DNA of 33,878 nucleotides from Anaerolineae bacterium (GTDB taxonomy: Bacteria > Chloroflexota > Anaerolineae > J102). Positions within the stretch are counted from its first letter, which is position 1. Every line of letters begins with the position of its first letter. Under the pieces are notes generated by a model that saw nothing but the letters and a program-made list of their open reading frames with translations, ran no database searches and had not been told where the DNA came from. Below, one piece after another: positions 22,266 through 30,650 of this stretch. The stretch is taken from assembly GCA_026991225.1 (NCBI GenBank), contig JALXCB010000187.1, forward strand, positions 1 through 33,878, read 5' to 3'. A program made the translations under genes and the position numbers.

Positions 22266-23663
22266 TCAAATGTGAATGGCGTGGCCCAGGACGGCGTGGG
22301 CCGCTTCCATGATGGTTTCGGAGAGGGTGGGGTGGGCGTGGACGTTGCGCCCGATCTCCTCGGGCGTCAGCTCCAGCATCCGGGCCAGACTCAGTTCGGG
22401 CAGCAGCTCCGTCACCTCGGGCCCGACCATGTGCACGCCCAGAATCTCGTGATATTTGGCGTCCATGATGATCTTGACGAAGCCCTCCTTCTCGCCCAGG
22501 CCCAAAGCCTTGCCATTGGCCTGGAAGGGGAAACTGCCCGCGGCCACCTCATAGCCCTGCTCCCGGGCCTGCGCCTCGGTAAGACCGATGCTGGCCACCT
22601 GGGGATGGCAGTAGGTGCAGCGGGGCATGTTGCTGTAATCGTCGATGGGGACAGTCTCCACGCCCGCAATGGCCTCCGCAGCCACGATGCCCTGGGCGCT
22701 GGCCACATGGGCCAGGGGCAGCCTGCCGTTGAGGTCGCCGATGGCGTAAATGTGGGGAACATTCGTCTGCATCACCTCATTGACAGGGACCCAGCCCCGC
22801 TCATTCACCTGCACTCCCGCGGCTTCCAGGCCGATGCCGCGGCTGTTGGGCTTCACGCCGATGGCGATGAGCGCCTGATCCGCGTCCAGGGTCTCCTCCT
22901 CGCCTGAATCCAGATGCTTCACCCGCACGCTCACGCCCCCATCGGTGACCTGGATCTTCTCCGTGCGCGCGCCCTCCAACAGCCTGACGCCATACTTACG
23001 GAAGGCTTTGGCCACCACCGCGGCCACCTCGGGCTCCTCATTGGGCAACACATGGGGCAGCATCTCCACCACCGTCACGTCCACGCCATAGGCATTGTAC
23101 ACATAGGCGAACTCCATGCCGATGGGCCCGGCCCCCACGATGACGATGCGTTCGGGCAGCTCCTGTTGCACGATGGCCTGGCGGTAGGTGATGATGCGTT
23201 CCCCGTCCGCCTGGACGCCGGGCAACAGGGCCGGGCTCGCGCCCGTGGCCAGGATGATATGCGCTGCGGAGATGGACTTGCCCCCCACATCCAGCGTATG
23301 CGGGCCGGTGAGCTGACCAAAACCGTCGATGACCTCGATTTTGTTCTTGCGCATGAGAAAGCCCACGCCCTTGACCAGACGCTTGGACACCTGGCGGCTG
23401 CGCTTCACCGCCACCTTATAATCGAACTCCAGGCCCGTCACCTTGAATCCGAACTCCTTGCCCCGGCTGAACAGGTGCACGATATCCGCATTGCGGATCA
23501 GAGATTTGGTGGGAATGCAGCCCCAATTGAGGCAAATGCCGCCCAGATGCTCTTTCTCGACCAGGGCGGTCTTCAGGCCCAGTTGGGACGCGCGGATGGC
23601 TGCGACATAGCCGCCGGGCCCCCCGCCCAAAACTACGACGTCGTAGTCGAATTGATTACTCAT
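22266..23663 (-). CDS. lpdA: Dihydrolipoyl dehydrogenase (E3)
   Basis: This 465-residue FAD flavoenzyme reoxidises dihydrolipoyl groups of 2-oxoacid dehydrogenase or glycine-cleavage complexes with NAD+. The FAD-binding GGGPGGY is at 13-19 and the redox disulfide is Cys44/Cys49 in GGICLNWGCIPTKS. The NAD-binding GAGPIGMEFA and the FAD motif YAIGDLNG are present. The catalytic base pair is His444 and Glu449 (HPTLSE). The ATG at 23663 is chosen because the Rossmann fold begins within a few residues, GGAG lies 10 bases upstream and a promoter precedes it. The longer in-frame reading to 23858 runs through a MITE. Confidence 0.96.
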   Translation of the reverse strand: MSNQFDYDVVVLGGGPGGYVAAIRASQLGLKTALVEKEHLGGICLNWGCIPTKSLIRNADIVHLFSRGKEFGFKVTGLEFDYKVAVKRSRQVSKRLVKGVGFLMRKNKIEVIDGFGQLTGPHTLDVGGKSISAAHIILATGASPALLPGVQADGERIITYRQAIVQQELPERIVIVGAGPIGMEFAYVYNAYGVDVTVVEMLPHVLPNEEPEVAAVVAKAFRKYGVRLLEGARTEKIQVTDGGVSVRVKHLDSGEEETLDADQALIAIGVKPNSRGIGLEAAGVQVNERGWVPVNEVMQTNVPHIYAIGDLNGRLPLAHVASAQGIVAAEAIAGVETVPIDDYSNMPRCTYCHPQVASIGLTEAQAREQGYEVAAGSFPFQANGKALGLGEKEGFVKIIMDAKYHEILGVHMVGPEVTELLPELSLARMLELTPEEIGRNVHAHPTLSETIMEAAHAVLGHAIHI

Positions 23664-23715
23664 GGATTGTGTTCTCCGTATCGTTGAAGGGAAAGCGAGT
23701 GTCGAAGCGCTCTCC

Positions 23716-23744
23716 ATTATACCACGACCTCTTCCAAACGCGGC
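23716..23744 (-). promoter_or_regulatory. Predicted lpdA promoter (extended -10)
   Basis: On the minus strand, TGGTATAAT places a perfect TATAAT at 23716-23721 with an extended TG. No good -35 is seen at 17 bp. The leader would be about 45 nt. The family B element begins about 40 bp upstream of the -10, so the insertion abuts the -35 region. Confidence 0.6.
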
Positions 23745-23759
23745 AGACGCCTTGCCATT

Positions 23760-23949
23760 GGGTGCGTCCCAAATTATTGGCAGACATTTGCCGAGTAAAC
23801 TCGGGCTCTTTAGGCGCTTCGCGCCGGTGGTCGCCCTTCGGCGACCATTTGTTGGCATGATTTTGGACGGCGTAGGCCGTCCACTGGCCGCAGGCCTGAA
23901 GAGTTCGACTTCAGTCGGCTGGATGACGCCAAATTTCTGGGACGCACCC
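23760..23949 (+). mobile_element. Family B MITE-like element, complete copy, with 8-bp TSD
   Basis: This 190-bp non-coding element has perfect 12-bp inverted ends, GGGTGCGTCCCA. They are followed by near-matching AAATT/GAAATT, and the element is flanked by a perfect direct repeat TTGCCATT (23752-23759 and 23950-23957). The interior is a chain of small hairpins (GGCGCTTCGCGCC, GGTCGCCCTTCGGCGACC, GGACGGCGTAGGCCGTCC, CGACTTCAGTCG). No transposase gene is present. Partial copies are at 1-113 and, inverted, at 32803-32975. Outside it, the gap 23664-24056 holds the lpdA promoter and a heptamer tract, and no gene. Confidence 0.85.
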
Positions 23950-24018
23950 TTGCCATTCGTGGGGAATCATACTAAACTGAATCGAAACCAACATGGACTT
24001 TGCCTGTATAAAATCCGT

Positions 24019-24045
24019 CACTGATGACTGATCACTGATTACTGG
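24019..24045 (+). repeat. ACTGATN heptamer tract (family F) before the GH13-like gene
   Basis: Four units (CACTGAT, GACTGAT, CACTGAT, TACTGGA) at seven-base spacing end 11 nt before the ATG at 24057. There is no Shine-Dalgarno between tract and start. It is in the same sense and position as the tracts before the genes starting at 2014 and 17829. Confidence 0.7.
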
Positions 24046-24056
24046 ACGCCCCTCCC

Positions 24057-27000
24057 ATGATCCTCGTTTCCCGCGACGCCCGCGAACGCTATCACTTCGA
24101 CGACGACCTCTTCTCCTACGACGGCGTGGCCGTCATCGCCGACTACGGCGCCGCGCAGCGCTTCGCCCACCGCATGAACCAGGCCCGCCGCGCAGACGAG
24201 CCCGCCGCCCGCGCCTCCGATATCTACGCCCTCAGTCTCCTGGGCGAGATCATGCGCCTCCTCATCCAACGCTATCGCCGGCAGGCGGACCCCGCCCTCT
24301 TCCAGCGGGCCCTGGCCGACCTGCGCGCCCGCCTCGGCGACGACGCGCTGGAAGCCGCGCTGCGCGCCTTTCTCCAACACTTCCCCCCTCAGGCCGTCTA
24401 TCGGGGCGAGATGAGCGTGGAACAGTGGCTGGAAGGGTGGAGCGACGGGCTTTCGCATCGGGAAACTGCGCTGGAGGAACTCATCCTCCTCTGGATCGCC
24501 AACCAGAACCCCGCGGCCTCCCCCTACCGCGACCTCTTCGACGACGCCCCTCTCGCCCGATCCACCGCCTACCTGCCCGTCCTCCAGGGCCTGCGCGGCT
24601 TCTTCGACCAGCAGCCCGGCTTCGCCCATACCGGCAAAAGCCTGATCGACGTGTTGTTGGAACCCATCCTCGCCTCTCCCGACTCCCTGGAAGGCCAGCT
24701 CCGCTACATCCGGGAGCACTGGGCGCCCTGGCTGGGCGATCTGTCCCTGAAACTGCTCCTCGGCCTCGACTTCATCGCCGAAGAAACCCGGCCGCGGGCC
24801 TTCGGCCCGCCCGGGCCCACCCCGCCCCCCGACCTGAGCTGGCTGGAAGAGGAGCCCGAAAACTATACCCCCGACACCGACTGGATGCCCCGGGTCGTCC
24901 TTCTGGCCAAAAACACCTACGTCTGGCTGTGGCAGCTCTCCCGCCAGTATGGCCGCCCCATCACCCGCCTGGACCAGATCCCCGATGAGGAGCTGGATGC
25001 GCTGGCCGACCGCGGCATTACGGGCCTATGGCTCATCGGCCTGTGGAAACGCAGCCGCGCCTCCCAGCGCATCAAACAGATGATGGGCAATCCCGAGGCC
25101 GTCGCCTCCGCCTACGCCATCGACGACTACATCATCGCTGACGACTTCGGGGGCGAGGCCGCGCTGGCCGACTTGCGGGAACGGGCGTGGCGGCGGGGCA
25201 TCCGCCTGGCCTCCGACATGGTCCCCAACCACATGGCCATCGACTCCCGATGGGTCATCGAACACCCCGACCGTTTCCTCAGCCTGCCCCACAGCCCCTT
25301 CCCCAACTACACCTTCCACGGGCCCGACCTCTGCGACGACCCCCGCGTCGGCGTCTTCCTGGAAGACCACTACTACGACCACAGCGACGCCGCGGTCGTC
25401 TTCAAGCGGGTGGACTACGCCACGGGCGAGGAGCGCTACATCTACCACGGCAACGACGGCACCTCCATGCCCTGGAACGACACGGCCCAGCTCGACTACC
25501 TCAACCCCGACACCCGCGAGGCCGTCATCCAGACCATCCTCCACGTCGCCCGCCAATTCCCCATCATCCGCTTCGACGCGGCCATGACCCTGGCCAAACG
25601 CCACATTCAGCGCCTGTGGTGGCCCGAACCGGGCCAGGGCGGCGCCATCCCCTCCCGCGCCGCCTTCGCCATGACCCGCGAGGAATTCAACCGCCGCATG
25701 CCCAAGGAATTCTGGCGGGAAGTGGTGGATCGCATTGCGGCCGAAGCCCCCGACACCCTGCTCCTGGCCGAAGCCTTCTGGCTCATGGAAGGCTACTTCG
25801 TGCGCACCTTGGGGATGCACCGCGTCTACAACAGCGCCTTCATGCACATGATGCGGGATGAGGACAACGCCAAATACCGGGGCCAGATCAAAGAAACCCT
25901 GGCCTTCGATCCCGAAATCCTCAAACGCTACGTCAACTTCATGACCAACCCCGACGAAGAGCCCGCGGCGCTGCAATTCGGCAAGGGCGACAAATACTTC
26001 GGCGTGTTCACCGTCATGGCCACCGTGCCCGGCCTGCCCATGATCGGCCACGGTCAATTCGAGGGGTTCGAAGAGAAGTACGGGATGGAGTACCATCGGG
26101 CCTATTGGGACGAGCAGCCCGACCTGGCGCTGTTGCAGCGCCATCAGCGGGAGATCGTCCCCCTGCTCAAACGCCGCTATCTCTTCGCGGACGTGGCCAA
26201 CTTCCGTCTCTACGACTTCGAGACCGACGCCGGGGTAAACGAAGACGTGCTGGCCTACTCCAACCGCGTGGGCGACCAACGGGCGCTGATCCTCTATCAC
26301 AACAAATTTGCAGACGCCCGCGGTCATCTTCGCCTCTCCGTTCCCTTCAAAGGCCCGGACAAGACCCTACGCCAGGAAACCCTCGCCCAGGGCCTGGCCC
26401 TGCCCGACGACCCCGCCGCGTTCATCATCTTCCGCGAGCTGATCTCGGGCCTGGAATACATCCACAGCGCGGCGCAACTGACCCGCGAAGGCTTTTACGC
26501 CGAACTGCACGCCTATGAGCGCCGGGTTTATCTCGACTGGCGCATCGTCTTCGACAGCGACGGGCGCTACGCCCAACTCGCAGCCGAACTCCATGGCCGC
26601 GGCGTCCCCAGCATCGACGCCTATCTGCGCCGCCGGGCCTTGCGCCCGCTGCACGACGCGTTCCGCGCCATCTTCTCCCCCGACCTCCTGCGCCAGATCC
26701 TGGCCCAACGTAGCGACCAGACGCCCCTGGCCCCCGCGGCCGAACGGGCGTGGGACGAGGACTACCTGGCCCGGCTGACGACCTTCTTCGACCTGGCGCA
26801 GCGCTTCGCCCAACCCGCGGCCGAACCGGACGACGACCTGGACGAAGACATCCTCCTCCGACGCCTGGAGCGTATCCAGGATCAGGATCCAGACGACCAT
26901 CCGACCGCGCGACCGCCCGACCGCGCGACCGCCCGACTGCACGACCGCGCGACTGCGCGACTGCACGACCGCGCGACTGCACGACTGCGCGACCGCGCGA

Positions 27001-27686
27001 CTGCGCGACCGCCCGACCTCGCCCTCCAGACTCTGGTGGAGCTGCGGGCCGCATTGCGTCTGCCCCACATCGCCCGCCACTTCCCCTGGCCTCGCTCCCG
27101 AAAATACCGGGATGCAGTGGCCTATCTGCTAGACGGACTGCAAGCCGATGATGAGGGCGTGTGGCTGGCGCTCATCGGCTACGCCCTGCTCCATTCCCTG
27201 GGCGAACTGACTCCGACCGATGAGCCCGCGGCCCGGGCCCGGGCCTTCTACCGCGACTGGATGCTGGATCAAGAGCTTCGCGTCGTCTTACAGGACATGG
27301 GCCTCTCCCCCCACCGCGCGGACCAACTCGCCGCGTTGGTGGGCGCGCTCATCGGCTGGCAGAACTGGCATCTCGATAGCGAGATCATGGCCCGGCCCTA
27401 CTCCGCTCGTCCCCGACGCTTGCTCGAAGGCCTGCTCGCGGATGAGGACGTGCGCCGCTTCCTGGGCGTCAACCTCTACCAGGGCGTCGAGTGGTACAAC
27501 AAAGAGGCCATGGAAGCTCTGCTCCACGGCCTGTTCACCATCGCCGCGCTGGAACTGATCACCGCGCCCGCGGACGACCGCCAGGTGGCCCGCACCCTGG
27601 TGCAATGCTACGACATCATCCGCATCCTCACCGCCGCCCACAACCTCTCCGGCTACCGTGTGGATAAATTATTGGAGCTGGTCTAA
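24057..27686 (+). CDS. Large GH13-like alpha-amylase-fold protein with unassigned flanking regions
   Basis: This 1209-residue protein has no signal peptide and is presumably cytoplasmic. The middle (about 290-760) is an alpha-amylase (GH13) barrel: region I DMVPNH (Asp387), region II IRFDAAM with candidate nucleophile Asp507, region III LLAEAFW with candidate acid Glu572, and a region IV-like FMTNPDEE with Asp633. The usual His of NHD is Pro, but the Asp/Glu/Asp triad is kept. A role in alpha-glucan or trehalose-type sugar metabolism is plausible but the substrate is unknown. Residues 1-290 and 780-1209 are mostly helical and I recognise no domain in them. An octanucleotide array (26903-27014) encodes an Arg/Asp/Ala/Thr-rich low-complexity stretch (about residues 950-986). 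Neighbours give no pathway. No Shine-Dalgarno is seen; heptamers precede the start. Confidence 0.8.
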   Translation: MILVSRDARERYHFDDDLFSYDGVAVIADYGAAQRFAHRMNQARRADEPAARASDIYALSLLGEIMRLLIQRYRRQADPALFQRALADLRARLGDDALEAALRAFLQHFPPQAVYRGEMSVEQWLEGWSDGLSHRETALEELILLWIANQNPAASPYRDLFDDAPLARSTAYLPVLQGLRGFFDQQPGFAHTGKSLIDVLLEPILASPDSLEGQLRYIREHWAPWLGDLSLKLLLGLDFIAEETRPRAFGPPGPTPPPDLSWLEEEPENYTPDTDWMPRVVLLAKNTYVWLWQLSRQYGRPITRLDQIPDEELDALADRGITGLWLIGLWKRSRASQRIKQMMGNPEAVASAYAIDDYIIADDFGGEAALADLRERAWRRGIRLASDMVPNHMAIDSRWVIEHPDRFLSLPHSPFPNYTFHGPDLCDDPRVGVFLEDHYYDHSDAAVVFKRVDYATGEERYIYHGNDGTSMPWNDTAQLDYLNPDTREAVIQTILHVARQFPIIRFDAAMTLAKRHIQRLWWPEPGQGGAIPSRAAFAMTREEFNRRMPKEFWREVVDRIAAEAPDTLLLAEAFWLMEGYFVRTLGMHRVYNSAFMHMMRDEDNAKYRGQIKETLAFDPEILKRYVNFMTNPDEEPAALQFGKGDKYFGVFTVMATVPGLPMIGHGQFEGFEEKYGMEYHRAYWDEQPDLALLQRHQREIVPLLKRRYLFADVANFRLYDFETDAGVNEDVLAYSNRVGDQRALILYHNKFADARGHLRLSVPFKGPDKTLRQETLAQGLALPDDPAAFIIFRELISGLEYIHSAAQLTREGFYAELHAYERRVYLDWRIVFDSDGRYAQLAAELHGRGVPSIDAYLRRRALRPLHDAFRAIFSPDLLRQILAQRSDQTPLAPAAERAWDEDYLARLTTFFDLAQRFAQPAAEPDDDLDEDILLRRLERIQDQDPDDHPTARPPDRATARLHDRATARLHDRATARLRDRATARPPDLALQTLVELRAALRLPHIARHFPWPRSRKYRDAVAYLLDGLQADDEGVWLALIGYALLHSLGELTPTDEPAARARAFYRDWMLDQELRVVLQDMGLSPHRADQLAALVGALIGWQNWHLDSEIMARPYSARPRRLLEGLLADEDVRRFLGVNLYQGVEWYNKEAMEALLHGLFTIAALELITAPADDRQVARTLVQCYDIIRILTAAHNLSGYRVDKLLELV
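26903..27014 (+). repeat. In-frame octanucleotide array, 14 units of GACYGCNC
   Basis: Fourteen consecutive 8-bp units occur, of four types (GACCGCGC, GACCGCCC, GACTGCGC, GACTGCAC), with degenerate units on both sides. Three units make 24 nt, so the protein shows an eight-residue period (DRATARLH-like). A change of one or two units would shift the frame and truncate about 220 residues. Confidence 0.9.
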
Positions 27687-27840
27687 TGCACATATCGTAA
27701 CGATCCAGGCATCCCCCCCATTAAAATCATAATGGCGCGAGGAAAAAATGAAAATGGTAAGTGACAGGTTGCCAGTAGTAGCGGGTTGCCAGTCATGATC
27801 GCTCGACCTTATACCTTGATTTGACGTGACGCCTCGGTCC

Positions 27841-28680
27841 TCAGCCCTGTAGCAGCGCTGTGACCAGTTCCCACAAATTTGCCACGATGAAGTCGGGCGG
27901 GGGTTGCAAACGCTCCGCGTCCGCGCGGCCTGATGCACCCGTCAGCGTCACCGCCGTCCACATGCCAGCCTGCTGGCCCATGCGGATATCCGTCTCCAGA
28001 CGGTCGCCCACCATGAGACAGCGTTCGGGCGGCAGGCCCAGCCGCTCCAGCGCCACTTCCACGATGATGGGCGAGGGTTTGCCCGCCAACGCTTCCACCT
28101 TTCGCCCGGTGATGTGTTTCAGAGCAGCGATGGTAGCCCCGGCGTCGGGGATGAACCCGCCGGGCATGGGGCAGGCTTTATCGGCGTTGGTAGCGTAGAA
28201 ATGAGCGCCTCTCATCAGGGCCTGGTAAGCAATATTGAGCTTGCGATAGTCCAGAGTGCGGTCAAAGGCGACGACCACGCCATCTACGCCCGAGATATCC
28301 ATCACCTCCCGGGCGTCGCCCGGCAGATCGCTGATGACATCCAACCCCTGATTGCGCATTTCCGCGAGCAGAGGCGGCTCGCCGATGACGAACAGGCGTT
28401 GGTCCGGCGCAGTGCGAGCCAGATGCCGGGCCAGCACATAGCCCGAGGTGATGACGTCGTCGGGCTCGGCGGGGATGCCCAAACGGACAAGCTTGGCCGC
28501 ATAATTCTCGCGTGGGTAAAGAGGCTTATTGCTGACAAAGAGAATACGCTTACCCGCAGTCCGCAGCGCGGCAATGGCCTTAGGGGCGGCGGGCAACGCG
28601 GCCTCGCCTAAATACACCGTGCCATCCAGGTCGAGGATGACGCCCTGGATATCGGCGGGCGTGAGGTTATTTTTCCTCAT
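27841..28680 (-). CDS. HAD superfamily IIA phosphatase (NagD / glycerol-3-phosphate phosphatase type)
   Basis: This 279-residue cytoplasmic phosphatase has Asp17 and Asp19 in ILDLDGTVYLG as nucleophile and acid/base. The FVSNKP motif II is present, as is the type C2 cap of the NagD group, Lys in the GKPSP motif and MVGDRLETDIRMG as the acidic motif IV. The start overlaps the 3' end of ugpE by 14 bp, so it belongs to the ugp operon. Members of this subgroup include phosphoglycolate and glycerol-3-phosphate phosphatases (for example mycobacterial Rv1692). Given the context, dephosphorylation of imported glycerol-3-phosphate is a reasonable inference but is not shown by sequence. The 154-bp gap to the convergent GH13-like gene shows nothing recognisable. 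Confidence 0.88.
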   Translation of the reverse strand: MRKNNLTPADIQGVILDLDGTVYLGEAALPAAPKAIAALRTAGKRILFVSNKPLYPRENYAAKLVRLGIPAEPDDVITSGYVLARHLARTAPDQRLFVIGEPPLLAEMRNQGLDVISDLPGDAREVMDISGVDGVVVAFDRTLDYRKLNIAYQALMRGAHFYATNADKACPMPGGFIPDAGATIAALKHITGRKVEALAGKPSPIIVEVALERLGLPPERCLMVGDRLETDIRMGQQAGMWTAVTLTGASGRADAERLQPPPDFIVANLWELVTALLQG

Positions 28681-29551
28681 AAAAAGACATTCCTTCGATG
28701 AGGCTGCGCTGCATGATGATGAGCAGAATCAATGGCGGTAGCGTAGCGATGAGCGCTCCAGCCATGACGATATGCCAATCCACCGCGGCGTCTGTATCCA
28801 CCAACTGCTTCAGACCGATTTGCACCACCCTGGTGCGGTCTGCGTTGGCGATGATCAACGGCCACAGATATTGATTCCACATATAGATGAACTCGATGAG
28901 GAATAGGGCGGCCATGTTAGTCTTGGAAAGAGGAATAACGATGGACCAAAAAAATTGCAGCGGACCAGCACCGTCGATGCGGGCAGCATCGGCTAGGCTG
29001 GGCGGGATGGTGCGATAGAGCTGGCGGAAGAGCAGCACGCCCGTGGCGCTGGCGAAGAAGGGGATAGTCAGGCCCTTGAAGGTGTTGATCCAGTTAAACT
29101 GATCAATAAGCTCGAAGGTGGGGACGATGCGTACGGGCAGGGGCAACATGTGAGTGATAAGGATAGTGATGAAGAAAAACGCCTTGCCCTTGAAGTTGAA
29201 ATAGACGAACGCAAACGCGGCAGTGACGCTAAGGATAATCTTGCCGATGGCCACGCTGATCGCAACCACGCAGGTGTTGAACAATAGCCGTCCCAGATTG
29301 ATACGATCCCACGCCGTATGGATGTTTTCGAAGAATGAGGAGCCGGGTAAAAATCGGGGTGGGAACTGATAGTACTGGGCGGGCGTCTGCGTGGCGATGA
29401 GAAATGCGTAAATCATCGGGAAAAGGAGGATGATCATCACGGACAGCATCGCCAGATGGGAGAAGGCTGGGGTGAGTATCCTGTTCCTCACCCTATCCCA
29501 ATTCCACGATGGTTGATGCTCTTGGGGAGAGGTCTGGATTTGTACGCTCAT
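28667..29551 (-). CDS. ugpE: Glycerol-3-phosphate ABC transporter permease UgpE
   Basis: This 294-residue inner-membrane permease has about six hydrophobic segments. The EAA loop reads DAARIDGAGPLQFFWSIVIPL, the contact site for the ATPase. It belongs to the MalG/UgpE group of carbohydrate-uptake (CUT1) permeases. Identity as UgpE rests on its partners: an UgpA-like permease, overlapping by ATGA, and a clear UgpB. No ATPase gene (ugpC) is present here, so the permeases would have to use a shared MsmK/UgpC-type ATPase encoded elsewhere. Confidence 0.88.
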   Translation of the reverse strand: MSVQIQTSPQEHQPSWNWDRVRNRILTPAFSHLAMLSVMIILLFPMIYAFLIATQTPAQYYQFPPRFLPGSSFFENIHTAWDRINLGRLLFNTCVVAISVAIGKIILSVTAAFAFVYFNFKGKAFFFITILITHMLPLPVRIVPTFELIDQFNWINTFKGLTIPFFASATGVLLFRQLYRTIPPSLADAARIDGAGPLQFFWSIVIPLSKTNMAALFLIEFIYMWNQYLWPLIIANADRTRVVQIGLKQLVDTDAAVDWHIVMAGALIATLPPLILLIIMQRSLIEGMSFYEEK

Positions 29552-30429
29552 TGATAATGCACCCTCGAGCCGGCGTAGCGGAATTGGAGAATGGTCAACG
29601 TAGCGACCATGATCAGTAGGATAATGGATTGGGCTGAGGCGTAGCCTGTATTCATGCCCTCGAAACCATCTCGGTAGAGCTTGTAGACCATGATGTCGGT
29701 GGCCCGGCCCGGGCCCCCTTCGGTGGTGATATGCACCAGACCGAAGACCTGAAAGAAGGCGTAGAGAGTGTTCATGATGAACAGGAAGAAGGTGGTGGGC
29801 GAAAGCATGGGAAAGGTGATCTTCCAGAATCGTCGCCAGGCTCCAGCGCCATCGATAGCAGCAGCTTCCAGCAGTTCCACAGGCAGGCTTTGCAGGCCCG
29901 CCAGGAAGAAGATGATGTTGTACCCTAGCATCTTCCAGGCTGCGGCCACCGAGATGAAAAATAGCGCCTGCTGTCCGTTGGTCTGATAGTTGAAGTGAAC
30001 GCCGAACAGGGTTTTGAGCAGGTGGGAAGTCAGACCGATGTTCGGGTCCATCATCTGCGCCCAGATGAGCCCGGCGATGGCGGGCGAGAGCGCATAGGGC
30101 CAGATGAGCAGGGTGCGATAGGCTCCGAATCCCCGCAATCGCTGATTCGCAACCACGGCTACGCCCATGCTCACCGCCAGCCCCAAAGCCACCACAAAGA
30201 TAGCGAATTTGAAGCTGGTGACAATGGAATTTAGATAACCGGGATCATGAAAAAGCCGGATGAAATTTTGCAGCCCAATGAAAATCTTCTTGTTGCCCAG
30301 GGGGCTGACCCGATAAAAGCTGAGATAAAGGCTTTGAATGGAGGGGATGACAAAAAAGATGAAGACAATGATAACGCTGGGGGCCAGCAGCAGATAGGGC
30401 AGCGTCTTGTTGGGAAAACGTGTCTGCAT
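29548..30429 (-). CDS. ugpA: Glycerol-3-phosphate ABC transporter permease UgpA
   Basis: This 293-residue permease has six hydrophobic segments, an EAA loop (EAAAIDGAGAWRRFWKITFPML) and a C-terminal AQSIILLIMV..LQFRYAGSRVHYQ closely resembling E. coli UgpA. It pairs with UgpE to form the membrane channel. The ATG at 30429 is preferred over an in-frame one at 30483 because the first 18 codons of the longer form translate a family D repeat tail. Its stop overlaps the ugpE start (ATGA). A 221-bp gap containing that repeat separates it from ugpB. Confidence 0.9.
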   Translation of the reverse strand: MQTRFPNKTLPYLLLAPSVIIVFIFFVIPSIQSLYLSFYRVSPLGNKKIFIGLQNFIRLFHDPGYLNSIVTSFKFAIFVVALGLAVSMGVAVVANQRLRGFGAYRTLLIWPYALSPAIAGLIWAQMMDPNIGLTSHLLKTLFGVHFNYQTNGQQALFFISVAAAWKMLGYNIIFFLAGLQSLPVELLEAAAIDGAGAWRRFWKITFPMLSPTTFFLFIMNTLYAFFQVFGLVHITTEGGPGRATDIMVYKLYRDGFEGMNTGYASAQSIILLIMVATLTILQFRYAGSRVHYQ

Positions 30430-30431
30430 AA

Positions 30432-30570
30432 ACGTAAATCCTGGATCGAAGATGGCGTCGCGTGGGTTTGTCAAAATGACCACAAGCCAGCGTCGGGTGA
30501 GTTTGCAACGGGCGTGATGCGTAATCCGTGAGGTCGTTACGCATTAGGGGCTTGGATTCCCGCGCCGTCT
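30432..30570 (-). repeat. Family D heptamer repeat, copy 6, between ugpB and ugpA
   Basis: On the minus strand: GGCGCGGGAATCCAAGC, CTAATGC-GTAACGA heptamers, the inverse GGATTACGCATCACGCCCGTTGC, and the arm ACTCACCCGACGCTGG. The tail TTTTGACAAACCCACGCGACG ends at the ugpA ATG. The tail parallels the one before fdhA (14281-14322) base for base over most of its length. Confidence 0.75.
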
Positions 30571-30650
30571 TTGCCGCGAGGTAATTTCATCGGTGACGAA
30601 AGAAAGCGGACGACGCCCGCAAGCGCCGCCCGCATTATCAAACGAACGGT

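Noticed and set aside
23664-23858. N-terminal extension of lpdA upstream of 23663
   Set aside because: The extra residues are translated from the lpdA promoter and the family B element. The FAD fold begins right after the ATG at 23663, which has an SD-like GGAG.
23968-23995. Further family A end (TAAACTGAATCGAAACC)
   Set aside because: Only one end-like stretch is visible, with no second end or hairpin core nearby. It is too short to claim.
26895-27022. CRISPR-like array
   Set aside because: The repeat unit is 8 bp with no spacers and lies inside a coding frame. No cas genes are present.
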